Shown piece after piece: positions 25,752 to 33,869 of a DNA stretch of 41,225 bases; position 1 is the first letter of the stretch; each line of letters begins with the position of its first letter. This stretch comes from Candidatus Saccharimonadota bacterium. Lineage in GTDB: Bacteria > Patescibacteriota > Saccharimonadia > Saccharimonadales > Saccharimonadaceae. The notes beneath the pieces were generated by a model. That model saw only the letters and a list, made by a program, of their open reading frames with translations, ran no database searches and was not told the origin of the DNA. The position numbers and the translations under genes are program-made. The stretch is from assembly GCA_017460225.1 (NCBI GenBank), contig JAFUBM010000018.1:1-41225 (forward strand), given 5' to 3'.

Positions 25752-25780
25752 TTGCAATCCTTACGGCATAACGCTACACT
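25752..25780 (+). promoter_or_regulatory. Leaderless promoter of the small membrane protein
   Basis: TTGCAA (25752-25757), 17 nt, TACACT (25775-25780), then 6 nt to ATG 25787. This leaderless promoter has a good -35. Confidence 0.75.
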
Positions 25781-25786
25781 CGGGGT

Positions 25787-26251
25787 ATGAGTAGAAGAAG
25801 AAAACTTACCCCGGAGATAATCGCCAAAACCTTCAGCTTGTCATTCTTCGCCGCTTCGGTTGGCTTTGCGACTTACAATCTTATTGGTCTACTACAATCT
25901 CAAGCTGCCTTTGCTAGTAGTACTGCTACGCCCCCAATGCCAAAAACTCTCTCAGACATCACCGAGCCTTCTGTCGAAAACTACGACCTAACCTACAAAC
26001 CCAACGGCCCAACCTACCCCTACATTCGCGGTTTTTATAATTCGGCGACACCTCTTCTGAGCGATTCCGCAGACTCCAGCAGTCAGAATTACGAACATTC
26101 ACTCGCGAGCGCGAGTAGGCCAGGTGCGTGCCCCCGATCGAGCGCGAGCGAGACTGAATGTTGTGATTCTGACGACTGCGAGTCGAGGACCAGCGAAGAA
26201 GACGGTGTAGCCGAATTATCTAGCCCAGACGATTCAGAAACTATGCTATAA
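25787..26251 (+). CDS. Small membrane-anchored or secreted protein carrying a palindromic segment
   Basis: 154 residues, not recognised. An N-terminal basic stretch and hydrophobic helix (about residues 12-40, ending QAAFASS) suggest a signal anchor. The middle is Pro/Thr/Tyr-rich. From about residue 84 the sequence is encoded by the 183-bp palindrome at 26037-26219 and is Ser/Asp/Glu/Cys-rich, unlike a folded domain. The original C-terminus may have been replaced by that element. The stop overlaps the -10 box of the following ABC gene. Confidence 0.5.
   Translation: MSRRRKLTPEIIAKTFSLSFFAASVGFATYNLIGLLQSQAAFASSTATPPMPKTLSDITEPSVENYDLTYKPNGPTYPYIRGFYNSATPLLSDSADSSSQNYEHSLASASRPGACPRSSASETECCDSDDCESRTSEEDGVAELSSPDDSETML
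26037..26219 (+). repeat. 183-bp imperfect palindrome inside a coding gene
   Basis: ATAATTCGGC opens and GCCGAATTAT closes the element. The arms, each about 70 nt, share successive blocks on opposite strands: ACACC, TCTTCT, GACTC, GCAG, TCAGAAT, AACATTCA and CTCGC. The GC-rich centre (about 26106-26150) forms the loop. No integron attC core sites or transposase gene are visible. Possibly a MITE-like or palindromic element; identity unknown. Confidence 0.6.
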
Positions 26252-26252
26252 T
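26247..26252 (+). promoter_or_regulatory. -10 box, leaderless promoter of the ABC exporter pair
   Basis: TGCTATAAT with the hexamer ending 6 nt before ATG 26259; it overlaps the stop of the preceding gene. Confidence 0.7.
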
Positions 26253-26258
26253 AGTACA

Positions 26259-28004
26259 ATGCTAAAGCTACTTCGCTTTCTTAAGCCCTACTGGTGGCAA
26301 ACAATTCTGTTACTTCTGAGCGTTGCCGCTCAAGTCTGGTGTTCGCTCCAGCTTCCGGCGCTGATGGCGGGCATTGTTAACGACGGTATCGTTCCGGGCA
26401 ATCTCCCGTTTATTTATTCCACCGGGCTAGTTATGCTGGGTTATACTCTCGCCACGGTATTTTTTGCCGTTGTTACGCACTTTTTTTCCGCGCGAGTGGG
26501 GGCGGCCTTCTCGCGTGATTTGCGTGAAGCCGTCTATCGAAAGGTTCTTAGCTTCTCCGTCGCAGAAATCGACAAGTTTTCCACCGCCAGCCTGATTACT
26601 CGCACCACCAACGACATCTCCCAGGTCCAACAAGCTATTATGATGATGCTTTCCATGATGCTTCGCGCGCCGCTGATGGGGATTGGGGCTATCATCCAGG
26701 CGTTTCGTACCGCACCGGATATGACTTGGATTCTTGCGCTTGGTGTGGGGCTTATCTTTGTGTTTGCTACTATTATTCTCGCGCTGGCTATTCCCAAGTT
26801 TAAGCTCTACCAAACTCTGATTGACCGTATCACGCTCCTTGCGCGAGAAAACTTAACGGGTCTGCGGGTCATCCGCGCCTTTAATAATCAGTCCAAAGAA
26901 CAGCAAAAATTCGCCAAAGCCAACGACGCTCTCACGCGCAACTCTCTCTTTATCGACAAAGTTATGTCGTTCCAAGACCCGCTGATTTCGCTCGTCTTCA
27001 ACGGTGTTACGATTCTAGTCATTTGGACGGGGCTCACCCATCTAGAGACCGACTTGTCTTATCTCGGCAATATGATGGCGTTTGTCCAGTACGCCTCCCA
27101 CGTCCTTATCTCGTTCTTGATGGTTACCATTCTCTTTGTCATCTTACCGCGCGCCAGTGTCTCGGCATCCCGTCTCAACGCCGTCTTTGAGACCAAAAAC
27201 AAAATCGTCTGGAAGCCCAAGACCACCGGTACGCCAGATGTAGCCCCGTCCGTTGAGTTCCGTCACGTCAGCTTCTCCTACCCCGGCGCAGAAGAAAACG
27301 TCTTGACCGACATCTCCTTCCGGGCCAAAGCCGGCGAGACTACCGCGTTTATCGGCTCTACCGGCTCCGGCAAGTCCACGCTCATCTCTCTTGTCCCGCG
27401 TTTTTACGAAGCTACGTCTGGGGAAGTCTTAGTTGACGGTATCGATGTCAAAGATTACGCCGCTGAAGATTTGATGCGCCGTATCGGCTACGTCCCCCAA
27501 AAAGGTCTGCTCTTTGCTGGCGACGTCTCCTCCAACATTTCCTTTGGCAACGAATTTGCCACCGCTAGCGACCTCGTCCACGCCGCTACCGTCGCCCAAG
27601 CCAAGCCCTTTATCGAAAAACTCGACAAAACCTACCTCGCCCACATCGCCCAAGGTGGCGCCAACGTCTCCGGCTGACAAAAACAACGCCTCTCGATCGC
27701 TCGCGCCCTGGCCAAAACGCCAGAGATCTCTATCTTCGACGACAGCTTCTCCGCTCTCGATATGAAGACCGACAAAAAGCTCCGCGCCGCGCTCCAGCCA
27801 GAGATCAAAGATTCCGTCGTCTTGATCGTCGCCCAGCGTATCAGCACGATCAAAGACGCCGCCCAAATCATCGTCCTCGACTCCGGCAAAATCAGTGCCA
27901 AAGGTACGCACCGCTCTCTGCTCAAATCGTCTAAACTCTATCGCGAAATCGTCCGCTCCCAGCTCTCCGAAGCCGAGTATAGAAAGGAGCTTAAAAATGC
28001 CTAG
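26259..28004 (+). pseudogene. ABC exporter half-transporter interrupted by in-frame TGA
   Basis: 581 codons of an ABC-B type exporter subunit: six membrane helices in the first 300 residues, then the ATPase with Walker A GSTGSGKST. The signature reads ANVSG-TGA-QKQRLSIARAL; the stop at 27675-27677 replaces the second Gly of LSGGQ and is one base away from GGA. The frame stays open and conserved after it, with IFDDSFSALD (Walker B, D-loop) and AQRIST (H-loop Gln in place of His). So the gene is intact but for one base: a recent nonsense mutation, a sequencing error or read-through. It overlaps the next subunit gene. Confidence 0.85.
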
Positions 28005-29775
28005 ACTGACCGTAGAAAAACCCAAAGATTCCAAGAAAGCTTTCCGTCTCTTCCTCGGGAGTCTCAAATCTTTCCGCCTCACTATCGTCTTTGCGCTCAT
28101 CTTTGCTCTGGTTACCAACGTTCTCACTCTCTTTACTCCAAAGCTCCTTGGCAATATGACCAACTCCGCCGTTGCCGATCTCTCGGCAGGGAACTCCATC
28201 GACTTCGCGCCGATTAGGCAGGTCGTCCTCCAGCTCATCGTTATCTACCTCATCGTTGCCGTGTTGACATACTTTGAGCATTATCTTCTCGCTCGCGCCA
28301 CCGCCTTTTATACCAAACATCTCCGCGAGAGTATCATCCAAAAAATCTCCCGCCTCCCCGTCTCATACTTTGACCAGCACCAGTTTGGCGACACCCTCAG
28401 CATCCTCAGCAACGACGTCGATACCCTCTGGAACACCTTAACCGACGGTCTGACCCAGATTCTCTCCAGTCTCACCACCATCGTGGGCTGTACGGTTATG
28501 ATGTTTGTCATTTCCCCCTTGCTCGCTCTTGTTGCCATCATCGTCGTCCCCATCTCCGTCTTTATCATCTCCAAAATCACCAAACCCGCCCAAGCCCATT
28601 TTAAGTCCCAGCGTGCCGCCCTTGGCAAGCTTAACTCCCACATCGAAGAAGACTACACCGGACATCTCATCATCAAAAGCAACTCCCACGAATCCCGCTC
28701 TCTCGCCGCTTTCCGCGAGACCAACACTCAGCTCTTTGAAGATTCTTGGCGCGCCAACTTTGAGAGTTCCATGGCTTTTCCCGTTGTTCATTTCTTTACC
28801 AATCTCGGCTATGTCGCCATCTGTGTCTTGGGCGGCTCGCTCGTTCTCTCCGAACGACTCTTGATTGGCAACGTTCAGGCCTTTATCCAATATCTCTCCC
28901 GCTTTAACCAACCCTTGTCTAACTTGTCCCAAATCGTCGTCACCATCCAAGAGACCTTAGCCGCCGCCGAGCGTGTCTTTGGCTTCCTGGAAGAGCCCGA
29001 GGAGCTTCCAGACCCGGCCAACGCCAAGCGTATCACCAGCGTCAAAGGAGCTGTTGAGTTTCACGACGTCTCTTTCTCTTATAACAAACAAACTCCCGTC
29101 ATCAACCACTTCTCCGCCAAAATCGAACCGGGGATGCAAGTCGCCATTGTCGGTCCGACCGGCGCCGGGAAAACCACGCTGATAAACCTTCTCATGCGCT
29201 TCTACGACCCCGACTCCGGCTACATCACCATCGACGGCGTCCCCACCTCCGAGATGCGCCGTTCCGACGTCCGCGCGCTCTTTGGGATGGTGCTCCAAGA
29301 CACCTGGCTCTTCTCCGGCACTATCAAAGACAACCTCGCCTACGGCAGCCCCAAGGCTACACTACGGGACATCAAGCGCTCCGCCACCTCTACCGGCATC
29401 GCCCACCTCATCGAAAGTCTAAAAGGCGGCTACTCTGCCGAGATTTCCGAGGATTCCGACAACATCTCTGCCGGCGAAAAACAACTCCTCACCATTACTC
29501 GCGCTATGCTAGAAAACCCGCCCATGATGATTCTCGACGAAGCCACGAGTAACGTCGATACGTGCGCCGAACAGCTCATCCAAGACGCGTTTGACCAACT
29601 TACCAAGGGACGTACCTCGTTTGTCATCGCCCACCGTCTCTCCACCATCCGCCATGCCGACCTCATCCTAGTTATCAAAGACGGCAACATCGTCGAGCAG
29701 GGCACTCACGAATCTCTGCTCCAGCGCCACGGCTTCTACGCCGAGCTTTACAACTCCCAATTCTCCGAAGACTAA
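27997..29775 (+). CDS. ABC exporter half-transporter, second subunit
   Basis: 592 residues. Six-helix exporter domain (about 20-320), then ATPase: Walker A GPTGAGKTT, Q-loop VLQDTW, signature NISAGEKQLL, Walker B MMILDEATSNVD with catalytic Glu, H-loop AHRLST. This subunit therefore carries a complete catalytic site, while its partner has Asp in place of the catalytic Glu, as in heterodimeric exporters. AAAGGAG lies 7 nt before ATG 27997, and the start overlaps the end of the first subunit gene by 8 nt. Substrate unknown. Confidence 0.9.
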   Translation: MPRLTVEKPKDSKKAFRLFLGSLKSFRLTIVFALIFALVTNVLTLFTPKLLGNMTNSAVADLSAGNSIDFAPIRQVVLQLIVIYLIVAVLTYFEHYLLARATAFYTKHLRESIIQKISRLPVSYFDQHQFGDTLSILSNDVDTLWNTLTDGLTQILSSLTTIVGCTVMMFVISPLLALVAIIVVPISVFIISKITKPAQAHFKSQRAALGKLNSHIEEDYTGHLIIKSNSHESRSLAAFRETNTQLFEDSWRANFESSMAFPVVHFFTNLGYVAICVLGGSLVLSERLLIGNVQAFIQYLSRFNQPLSNLSQIVVTIQETLAAAERVFGFLEEPEELPDPANAKRITSVKGAVEFHDVSFSYNKQTPVINHFSAKIEPGMQVAIVGPTGAGKTTLINLLMRFYDPDSGYITIDGVPTSEMRRSDVRALFGMVLQDTWLFSGTIKDNLAYGSPKATLRDIKRSATSTGIAHLIESLKGGYSAEISEDSDNISAGEKQLLTITRAMLENPPMMILDEATSNVDTCAEQLIQDAFDQLTKGRTSFVIAHRLSTIRHADLILVIKDGNIVEQGTHESLLQRHGFYAELYNSQFSED

Positions 29776-29804
29776 TTTTCTTAAAAAATCCCCCTCGCTT
29801 ACGC

Positions 29805-29834
29805 TTGAGTTCCAAGCTTTTTACGTGCTAGACT
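29805..29834 (+). promoter_or_regulatory. Leaderless promoter of the APNTG surface protein
   Basis: TTGAGT (29805-29810), 18 nt, TAGACT (29829-29834) with TGC extension, then 6 nt to ATG 29841. Confidence 0.65.
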
Positions 29835-29840
29835 GCCTAT

Positions 29841-30986
29841 ATGAAGAAGAAATTAAGTGCCCGAAGGGCGCTCCTGGCTAGCCTGGCGCTAGTCTTGAGC
29901 CTCACCTCCCCAGTTTTTGCCAACTCTCTTACCATCACGTCCAGCGAAGCATATCTAAGCGACTATTCTGGCGATGCGCTCGATTTTACCGGCAAGTCCA
30001 CTCTCCAGTACATCGTCTACTTCTCCGGAGCAAACCGGATTGAAACCTCCGGCGAGTTTGGCGTGCTCGCCGCTACGGATGAGCTCCACTTCTCTCCGCT
30101 AGACCCCTCTGCCACGCTCGACATCATCGTCCACTCTCCTTCCTCCACCGCTCGCGGGATTTATAATTCCGCCGGGATGGTCATTTTTAATCGTGATGCT
30201 CACGTTACCATCTCTCTTACTTCCGCCGCTACCGCCGCCGACACCGGCGATGCCGTAGCCGGAGTCGTTGCCGCGCGTTCCATCACAACTTTTCCCGGCT
30301 CCACTCTCTCCGTCACCAACCCCACCGGGACGTACGGACTCTACGCCTCCGCTTACAGCCTCTTTGGCAATCTCGGCGCGCCGTCTTTCTCTGCACTATA
30401 CAAAACTGCCGACGGTCTCGGCGCCGCTGTCTATAATAGCGAAAACTTAGTCTACTCCACGCCCGAGTTCACCCCCTCGCTCACCGAGACGGAGACTTCC
30501 GGCTCTTTCCGCCTGTCTACCGCGCTTGCTTCCGGCGTCGCCACCACTTTTGACACCGCTCCGGTCAACTTGTCCAATCTCTCCGCCGAACAAGACCGTC
30601 TCCGCGCTTCACTCGCCACCCCCGCCGACGCTACCCTCTACGCCGTCGATCCTGCTAGCTCCGAGATTATCGAGGATAGCGGCCACTACTTCTTCCGCGT
30701 CGTCTTCCGGATTACCAGCGACTTCTACGCTTTCTCCGACACCACCCAAGGCCCCTATTCTTTCCTCTACCTCAACGGCGAAGAATGTTATCCTGGAGAC
30801 TTTAACCGCCAGCGCAGTCTAGACGGCCAGACCGAATCCTTTGACCTCCCGCTCGCCACTTATCGCCCAGATACTGCCAGCGTCATCGTCGTTCCCATCC
30901 AGACCGTAGAAGACGAGACGCCAGAAATCACCATCGTCGAACTCCCCGTCCCCAAAGCGCCAAATACTGGTCTTATCTCGCACTAA
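29841..30986 (+). CDS. Secreted surface protein ending in an APNTG sorting-like motif
   Basis: 381 residues. Signal peptide MKKKLSARRALLASLALVLS, cleavage expected after VFA (residue about 27). The body is Ser/Thr/Ala-rich with many short strands (DFTGKSTLQYIVYFSGANRI, ARGIYNSAGMVIFNRDAHVTI) as in beta-helical surface proteins. It ends VPKAPNTGLISH. APNTG is a sortase-type motif, but the hydrophobic helix and basic tail that should follow are missing. It is therefore either released, handled by an unusual sortase, or 3'-truncated. Single gene. Confidence 0.7.
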   Translation: MKKKLSARRALLASLALVLSLTSPVFANSLTITSSEAYLSDYSGDALDFTGKSTLQYIVYFSGANRIETSGEFGVLAATDELHFSPLDPSATLDIIVHSPSSTARGIYNSAGMVIFNRDAHVTISLTSAATAADTGDAVAGVVAARSITTFPGSTLSVTNPTGTYGLYASAYSLFGNLGAPSFSALYKTADGLGAAVYNSENLVYSTPEFTPSLTETETSGSFRLSTALASGVATTFDTAPVNLSNLSAEQDRLRASLATPADATLYAVDPASSEIIEDSGHYFFRVVFRITSDFYAFSDTTQGPYSFLYLNGEECYPGDFNRQRSLDGQTESFDLPLATYRPDTASVIVVPIQTVEDETPEITIVELPVPKAPNTGLISH

Positions 30987-30993
30987 AACGTGC

Positions 30994-30999
30994 TACAAT
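30994..30999 (+). promoter_or_regulatory. -10 box, leaderless promoter of tdk-tmk
   Basis: TGCTACAAT with the hexamer ending 6 nt before ATG 31006. Confidence 0.7.
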
Positions 31000-31005
31000 A
31001 AAGCT

Positions 31006-31596
31006 ATGGCAAAACTCTATTTTCGTTATGGCGCCATGGGCTGCGGCAAGACTATGCAGCTTCTCCAAGTCGCCTTCAACTACGAAGAACGCGGCCATCA
31101 AGTCTGCGTTATGAAACCCAACACCGACACTAAAAATGGTAAAAAGCTCCTCACCCGCATCGGCCCTGAGCGGGAGACCGACGTCTGCTTCTCGCGCCAG
31201 ACCGACCTCTTCCAGGAAATCGCCGAGCGTTACGCCGGCGTTGCCTGTGTCTTGGTAGACGAGGCCCAGTTTTTGACCCGCGAACAAGCCGACCAGCTTA
31301 TGCAAGTTACCATCCAGCTCGACATCCCCGTCATGGCCTATGGCCTCCGGCTCAACTTCCGCCAAGAAGACGGCGGCTTTGAGGGCGCTACTCGCCTTCT
31401 CCAGATTGCCCACGACATAGAAGAGTTGAAAACCATCTGCGAGTGTGGCCACAAAGCCACCTGCAACTGCCGCTTCTTAGACGGGCACTTTGTCCAAGAC
31501 GGCCCAGACGTCCTCATCGACGACGGCAAGACCAAGATTGAGTATCGCGCCCTCTGTCCCGCCTGCGTCGAAGCTTACAAACGGGGGGACAAATAA
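31006..31596 (+). CDS. tdk: Thymidine kinase
   Basis: 196 residues of the TK1 family, phosphorylating thymidine with ATP. P-loop YGAMGCGKT, Walker B VLVDEAQF, the lasso region YGLRLNFR, and a four-Cys zinc site formed by ECGHKATCNC and CPAC. Its stop overlaps the tmk start, so the two consecutive salvage steps to dTDP are coupled. Confidence 0.95.
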   Translation: MAKLYFRYGAMGCGKTMQLLQVAFNYEERGHQVCVMKPNTDTKNGKKLLTRIGPERETDVCFSRQTDLFQEIAERYAGVACVLVDEAQFLTREQADQLMQVTIQLDIPVMAYGLRLNFRQEDGGFEGATRLLQIAHDIEELKTICECGHKATCNCRFLDGHFVQDGPDVLIDDGKTKIEYRALCPACVEAYKRGDK

Positions 31597-32207
31597 TGTA
31601 CATCGTTATCGAAGGCCAAGACGGCACCGGCAAGTCTACCCAAGTTGAGCTGTTTGCGGATTATCTCCGCGCCCAGGGCAAAACCGTCCTTACTCTCCAC
31701 GAGCCCGACGGCGACCTCCCCCAGGCCCACGACATCCACGACCTCATCGTGATCAAAGGCAAAGATTATCATCTCGAGCCTCTGACCAACGTCGCGCTTT
31801 TTACCGCCGCCCGGCTAGAGCTCTGGCACAAACTCGCCGCGCCCGTCCTCAAAGACGGCGGCTTTGTCATCTCCGCCCGCAACTGGTGGTCAACCCTCGC
31901 CTACCAAGGCTACGGCGAAGGCATTTCTCGCTCTCGCATCGCCCACCTCACGCGGGACTTCCTGCCCGCCCGCTATGTCTCCCCGGATTGTTCCGCCATC
32001 TTGACCCTGCCAGATCGCATCCGCGCCGAGCGCGAACAGGCTCGTGGCAAAGCTCTCGAGACTTTTGAAGTCAAAGGTAGCGACTTCCAGTCCCGCGTCA
32101 ACCACGCCTACGAAACCATCGCCAAAGATTTAGACATCCCCATCGTCGACGCCTCCGGCACGCCAGCAGAAGTCTTTAATCAGCTAAAAAAACTCTTCCA
32201 TATTTAG
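31596..32207 (+). CDS. tmk: Thymidylate kinase
   Basis: 203 residues. P-loop EGQDGTGKST, the dTMP-binding ARNWWSTLAYQGYG (DR.xxS.xAYQG-like) and a lid region rich in Arg/Glu (RIRAEREQARGK). The usual REPGGT reads HEPDGD, so the base-contact loop differs from common bacterial enzymes, though the Glu-Pro pair remains. It takes dTMP from Tdk to dTDP. One-base overlap with tdk. Confidence 0.88.
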   Translation: MYIVIEGQDGTGKSTQVELFADYLRAQGKTVLTLHEPDGDLPQAHDIHDLIVIKGKDYHLEPLTNVALFTAARLELWHKLAAPVLKDGGFVISARNWWSTLAYQGYGEGISRSRIAHLTRDFLPARYVSPDCSAILTLPDRIRAEREQARGKALETFEVKGSDFQSRVNHAYETIAKDLDIPIVDASGTPAEVFNQLKKLFHI

Positions 32208-32218
32208 CAAAAGCGTCA

Positions 32219-32224
32219 TATAAT
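32219..32224 (+). promoter_or_regulatory. -10 box upstream of the FAD-oxidase gene
   Basis: TATAAT, 7 nt before the ATG of a short leader reading frame at 32232, so initiation would be leaderless or with 1 nt. Confidence 0.6.
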
Positions 32225-32231
32225 AGATAAT

Positions 32232-32258
32232 ATGAATAATTGGTGGGCGAAATCGTGA
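32232..32258 (+). CDS. Candidate 8-codon leader peptide MNNWWAKS
   Basis: The first ATG after the -10 box opens MNNWWAKS and stops at TGA 32256-32258. That stop overlaps the GTG start (32255) of the oxidase gene as GTGA. The arrangement suggests leaderless initiation on the short frame followed by coupled re-initiation. The two adjacent Trp codons are notable. Expression is inferred. Confidence 0.4.
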   Translation: MNNWWAKS

Positions 32259-33847
32259 ATAAAATTGCGGTTTATTTAAATCGCCATATCACTGGTAATG
32301 TTTTTGACAAAGACTCCATTCTTGAGGCTTATTCTTCTGACCGCTCCCCCCTCAAGGTCAAGCCGCGCCTCGTCGCGCTCCCGGAGTCTACTTCCGACGT
32401 CCGCAAGCTCCTCAAGTTTTCTTCCCAGCTCGCCGAGAAAAAGTATTCGCTCCCCGTTGCCGTCCGCGGCTCCGGCTTGTCTAAGTCCGGTGCAGATTTA
32501 TCCTCTGGGCTTGTCATCTCCACAGAAAAGTTAACCCGCGTCCGCGAGCTCGACGCTCACGACCGCCTGATCCACGTCCAAGCCGGGATTACTCTCGGCC
32601 GGCTCAACGCCATCCTCGCTCCCCATGGTCTTGTCCTACCCGTCTCAGCCGACCCACGCGAGACCCTCGGCGGGCTCATCGCCAACGCCCCGCGCGACCG
32701 TTTCTCCGGCAAATACGGCGGCATTATGAACTACATCGACCGCGTAGAAGTCGTCCTGAGCAACGGCGAGCTGATTCAGACTTCTCGCCTCTCCCGCGGC
32801 CGCCTCGCCGCCAAACAGTCCGGCAAATCCCTCGAGTCCGACATCTACCGCAAGCTAGACAAGCTCCTGACCAGCCACGCTAGCCAAATCTCCGCTTTGG
32901 ACAAACATTCCTCGTTTGGCTATCCCGGTCTCCGCCACATCCGCCGCGTCCACGGCAAAGTGTTCGACCTTCTCCCGGCGTTCTTCGGTGCAGAAGGTTC
33001 GCTCGGCGTCGTCACAGAAGTCATCCTCCGCCTAGAAGTCCTGCCGCCTCGCGCCCACCGCGCTTTTGCCGTCTTCTCCACGCTAAAATCCGCCCAAGAG
33101 TTCGCAGATTACGCCCTTACGCTCCAGCCTCTCTCCGTAGACCTCTACGACACCCGGATTTTTAAGTCCGTCGACGATTTTGGCAAGAAGCCAGACCTCC
33201 TGACTAAGAAGCTTGAGTCCGGCTTCCTCGTCCTTGTCTCCTTCAACGACAAATCCCACCGTTCCCGCCGCAAGGTTAAGAAGCTTCTCCACTTCTTGCC
33301 CAAGTCCGCGTTTGCCGTCTCCGAGACGCTGGGCAACTCCGCCGATTTTGACGATTTTGAGACCTCCCTCCTTGCTTTCCTAAACGACAGCAGCAAAGGC
33401 GACCGCCCCGCCCTCCTCGACGATTTTTACCTCCCGCGCGCGCACCTCAGTAAGTTCTTAGAAGACCTTAAAAAGCTCGAAAAGACCTCCAAAAAGTCCC
33501 TTGAGCTGTTTGGCGACTACGCCGGAGAAAACTTTTCCTTGCGCCCAGATTTTACCCTGTCCAAGGTCTCTGAGCGTCGTACCGCCCTCACCCTCTTGCA
33601 AAACCTCTCCGAGCTGCTCCAGGCCCACGACGGCTCGCTCGTTGGCGGCGCGCCAGAGGGGCGCCTGAAGCCCGTCGTCGTCTACCCCGCTCTAGACAAG
33701 AAAGACCGTGAGCTCATCGCCGAGGTCAAAGATCTTTTCGACCCCACCGGTATCCTCTCCCCGGAGACCAAGTCCGCCTACGACACCCGCTCCGCCGTCC
33801 GCCATCTCCGGACCGACCCGCTCCCCGGCCCAACTTCCGCGCTTTAG
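32255..33847 (+). CDS. FAD-binding oxidase/dehydrogenase (GlcD-type)
   Basis: About 530 residues of the FAD-linked oxidase family (D-lactate/glycolate dehydrogenase relatives). The PCMH-type FAD domain shows LVALPESTSDVRKLLKF, VAVRGSGLSKSGADL, GLVISTEKL and HVQAGITLGRLNAIL, then VLPVSADPRETLGGLIANAPRD and GAEGSLGVVTEVILRL. The C-terminal half is the substrate cap and ends FDPTGILSPETKS. No Fe-S cluster domain is present. Start: GTG 32255, coupled to the short leader frame, is favoured; an in-frame TTG at 32240 is the alternative. Substrate unknown. Confidence 0.82.
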   Translation: MNKIAVYLNRHITGNVFDKDSILEAYSSDRSPLKVKPRLVALPESTSDVRKLLKFSSQLAEKKYSLPVAVRGSGLSKSGADLSSGLVISTEKLTRVRELDAHDRLIHVQAGITLGRLNAILAPHGLVLPVSADPRETLGGLIANAPRDRFSGKYGGIMNYIDRVEVVLSNGELIQTSRLSRGRLAAKQSGKSLESDIYRKLDKLLTSHASQISALDKHSSFGYPGLRHIRRVHGKVFDLLPAFFGAEGSLGVVTEVILRLEVLPPRAHRAFAVFSTLKSAQEFADYALTLQPLSVDLYDTRIFKSVDDFGKKPDLLTKKLESGFLVLVSFNDKSHRSRRKVKKLLHFLPKSAFAVSETLGNSADFDDFETSLLAFLNDSSKGDRPALLDDFYLPRAHLSKFLEDLKKLEKTSKKSLELFGDYAGENFSLRPDFTLSKVSERRTALTLLQNLSELLQAHDGSLVGGAPEGRLKPVVVYPALDKKDRELIAEVKDLFDPTGILSPETKSAYDTRSAVRHLRTDPLPGPTSAL

Positions 33848-33857
33848 GGTTTTGTGT

Positions 33858-33863
33858 TATAAT
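33858..33863 (+). promoter_or_regulatory. -10 box, leaderless promoter of tig
   Basis: TATAAT ending 6 nt before ATG 33870. No clear -35. Confidence 0.68.
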
Positions 33864-33869
33864 CTCCCT

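Noticed and set aside
26037-26219. Integron attC site
   Set aside because: No inverse core/core pair (GTTRRRY-type) and no integrase gene nearby.
27675-27677. Genome-wide reassignment of UGA to glycine
   Set aside because: TGA is the functional stop of the phosphorylase (6405) and of the genes ending at 22561, 36657 and 40244, the last three within ATGA overlaps with the next start.
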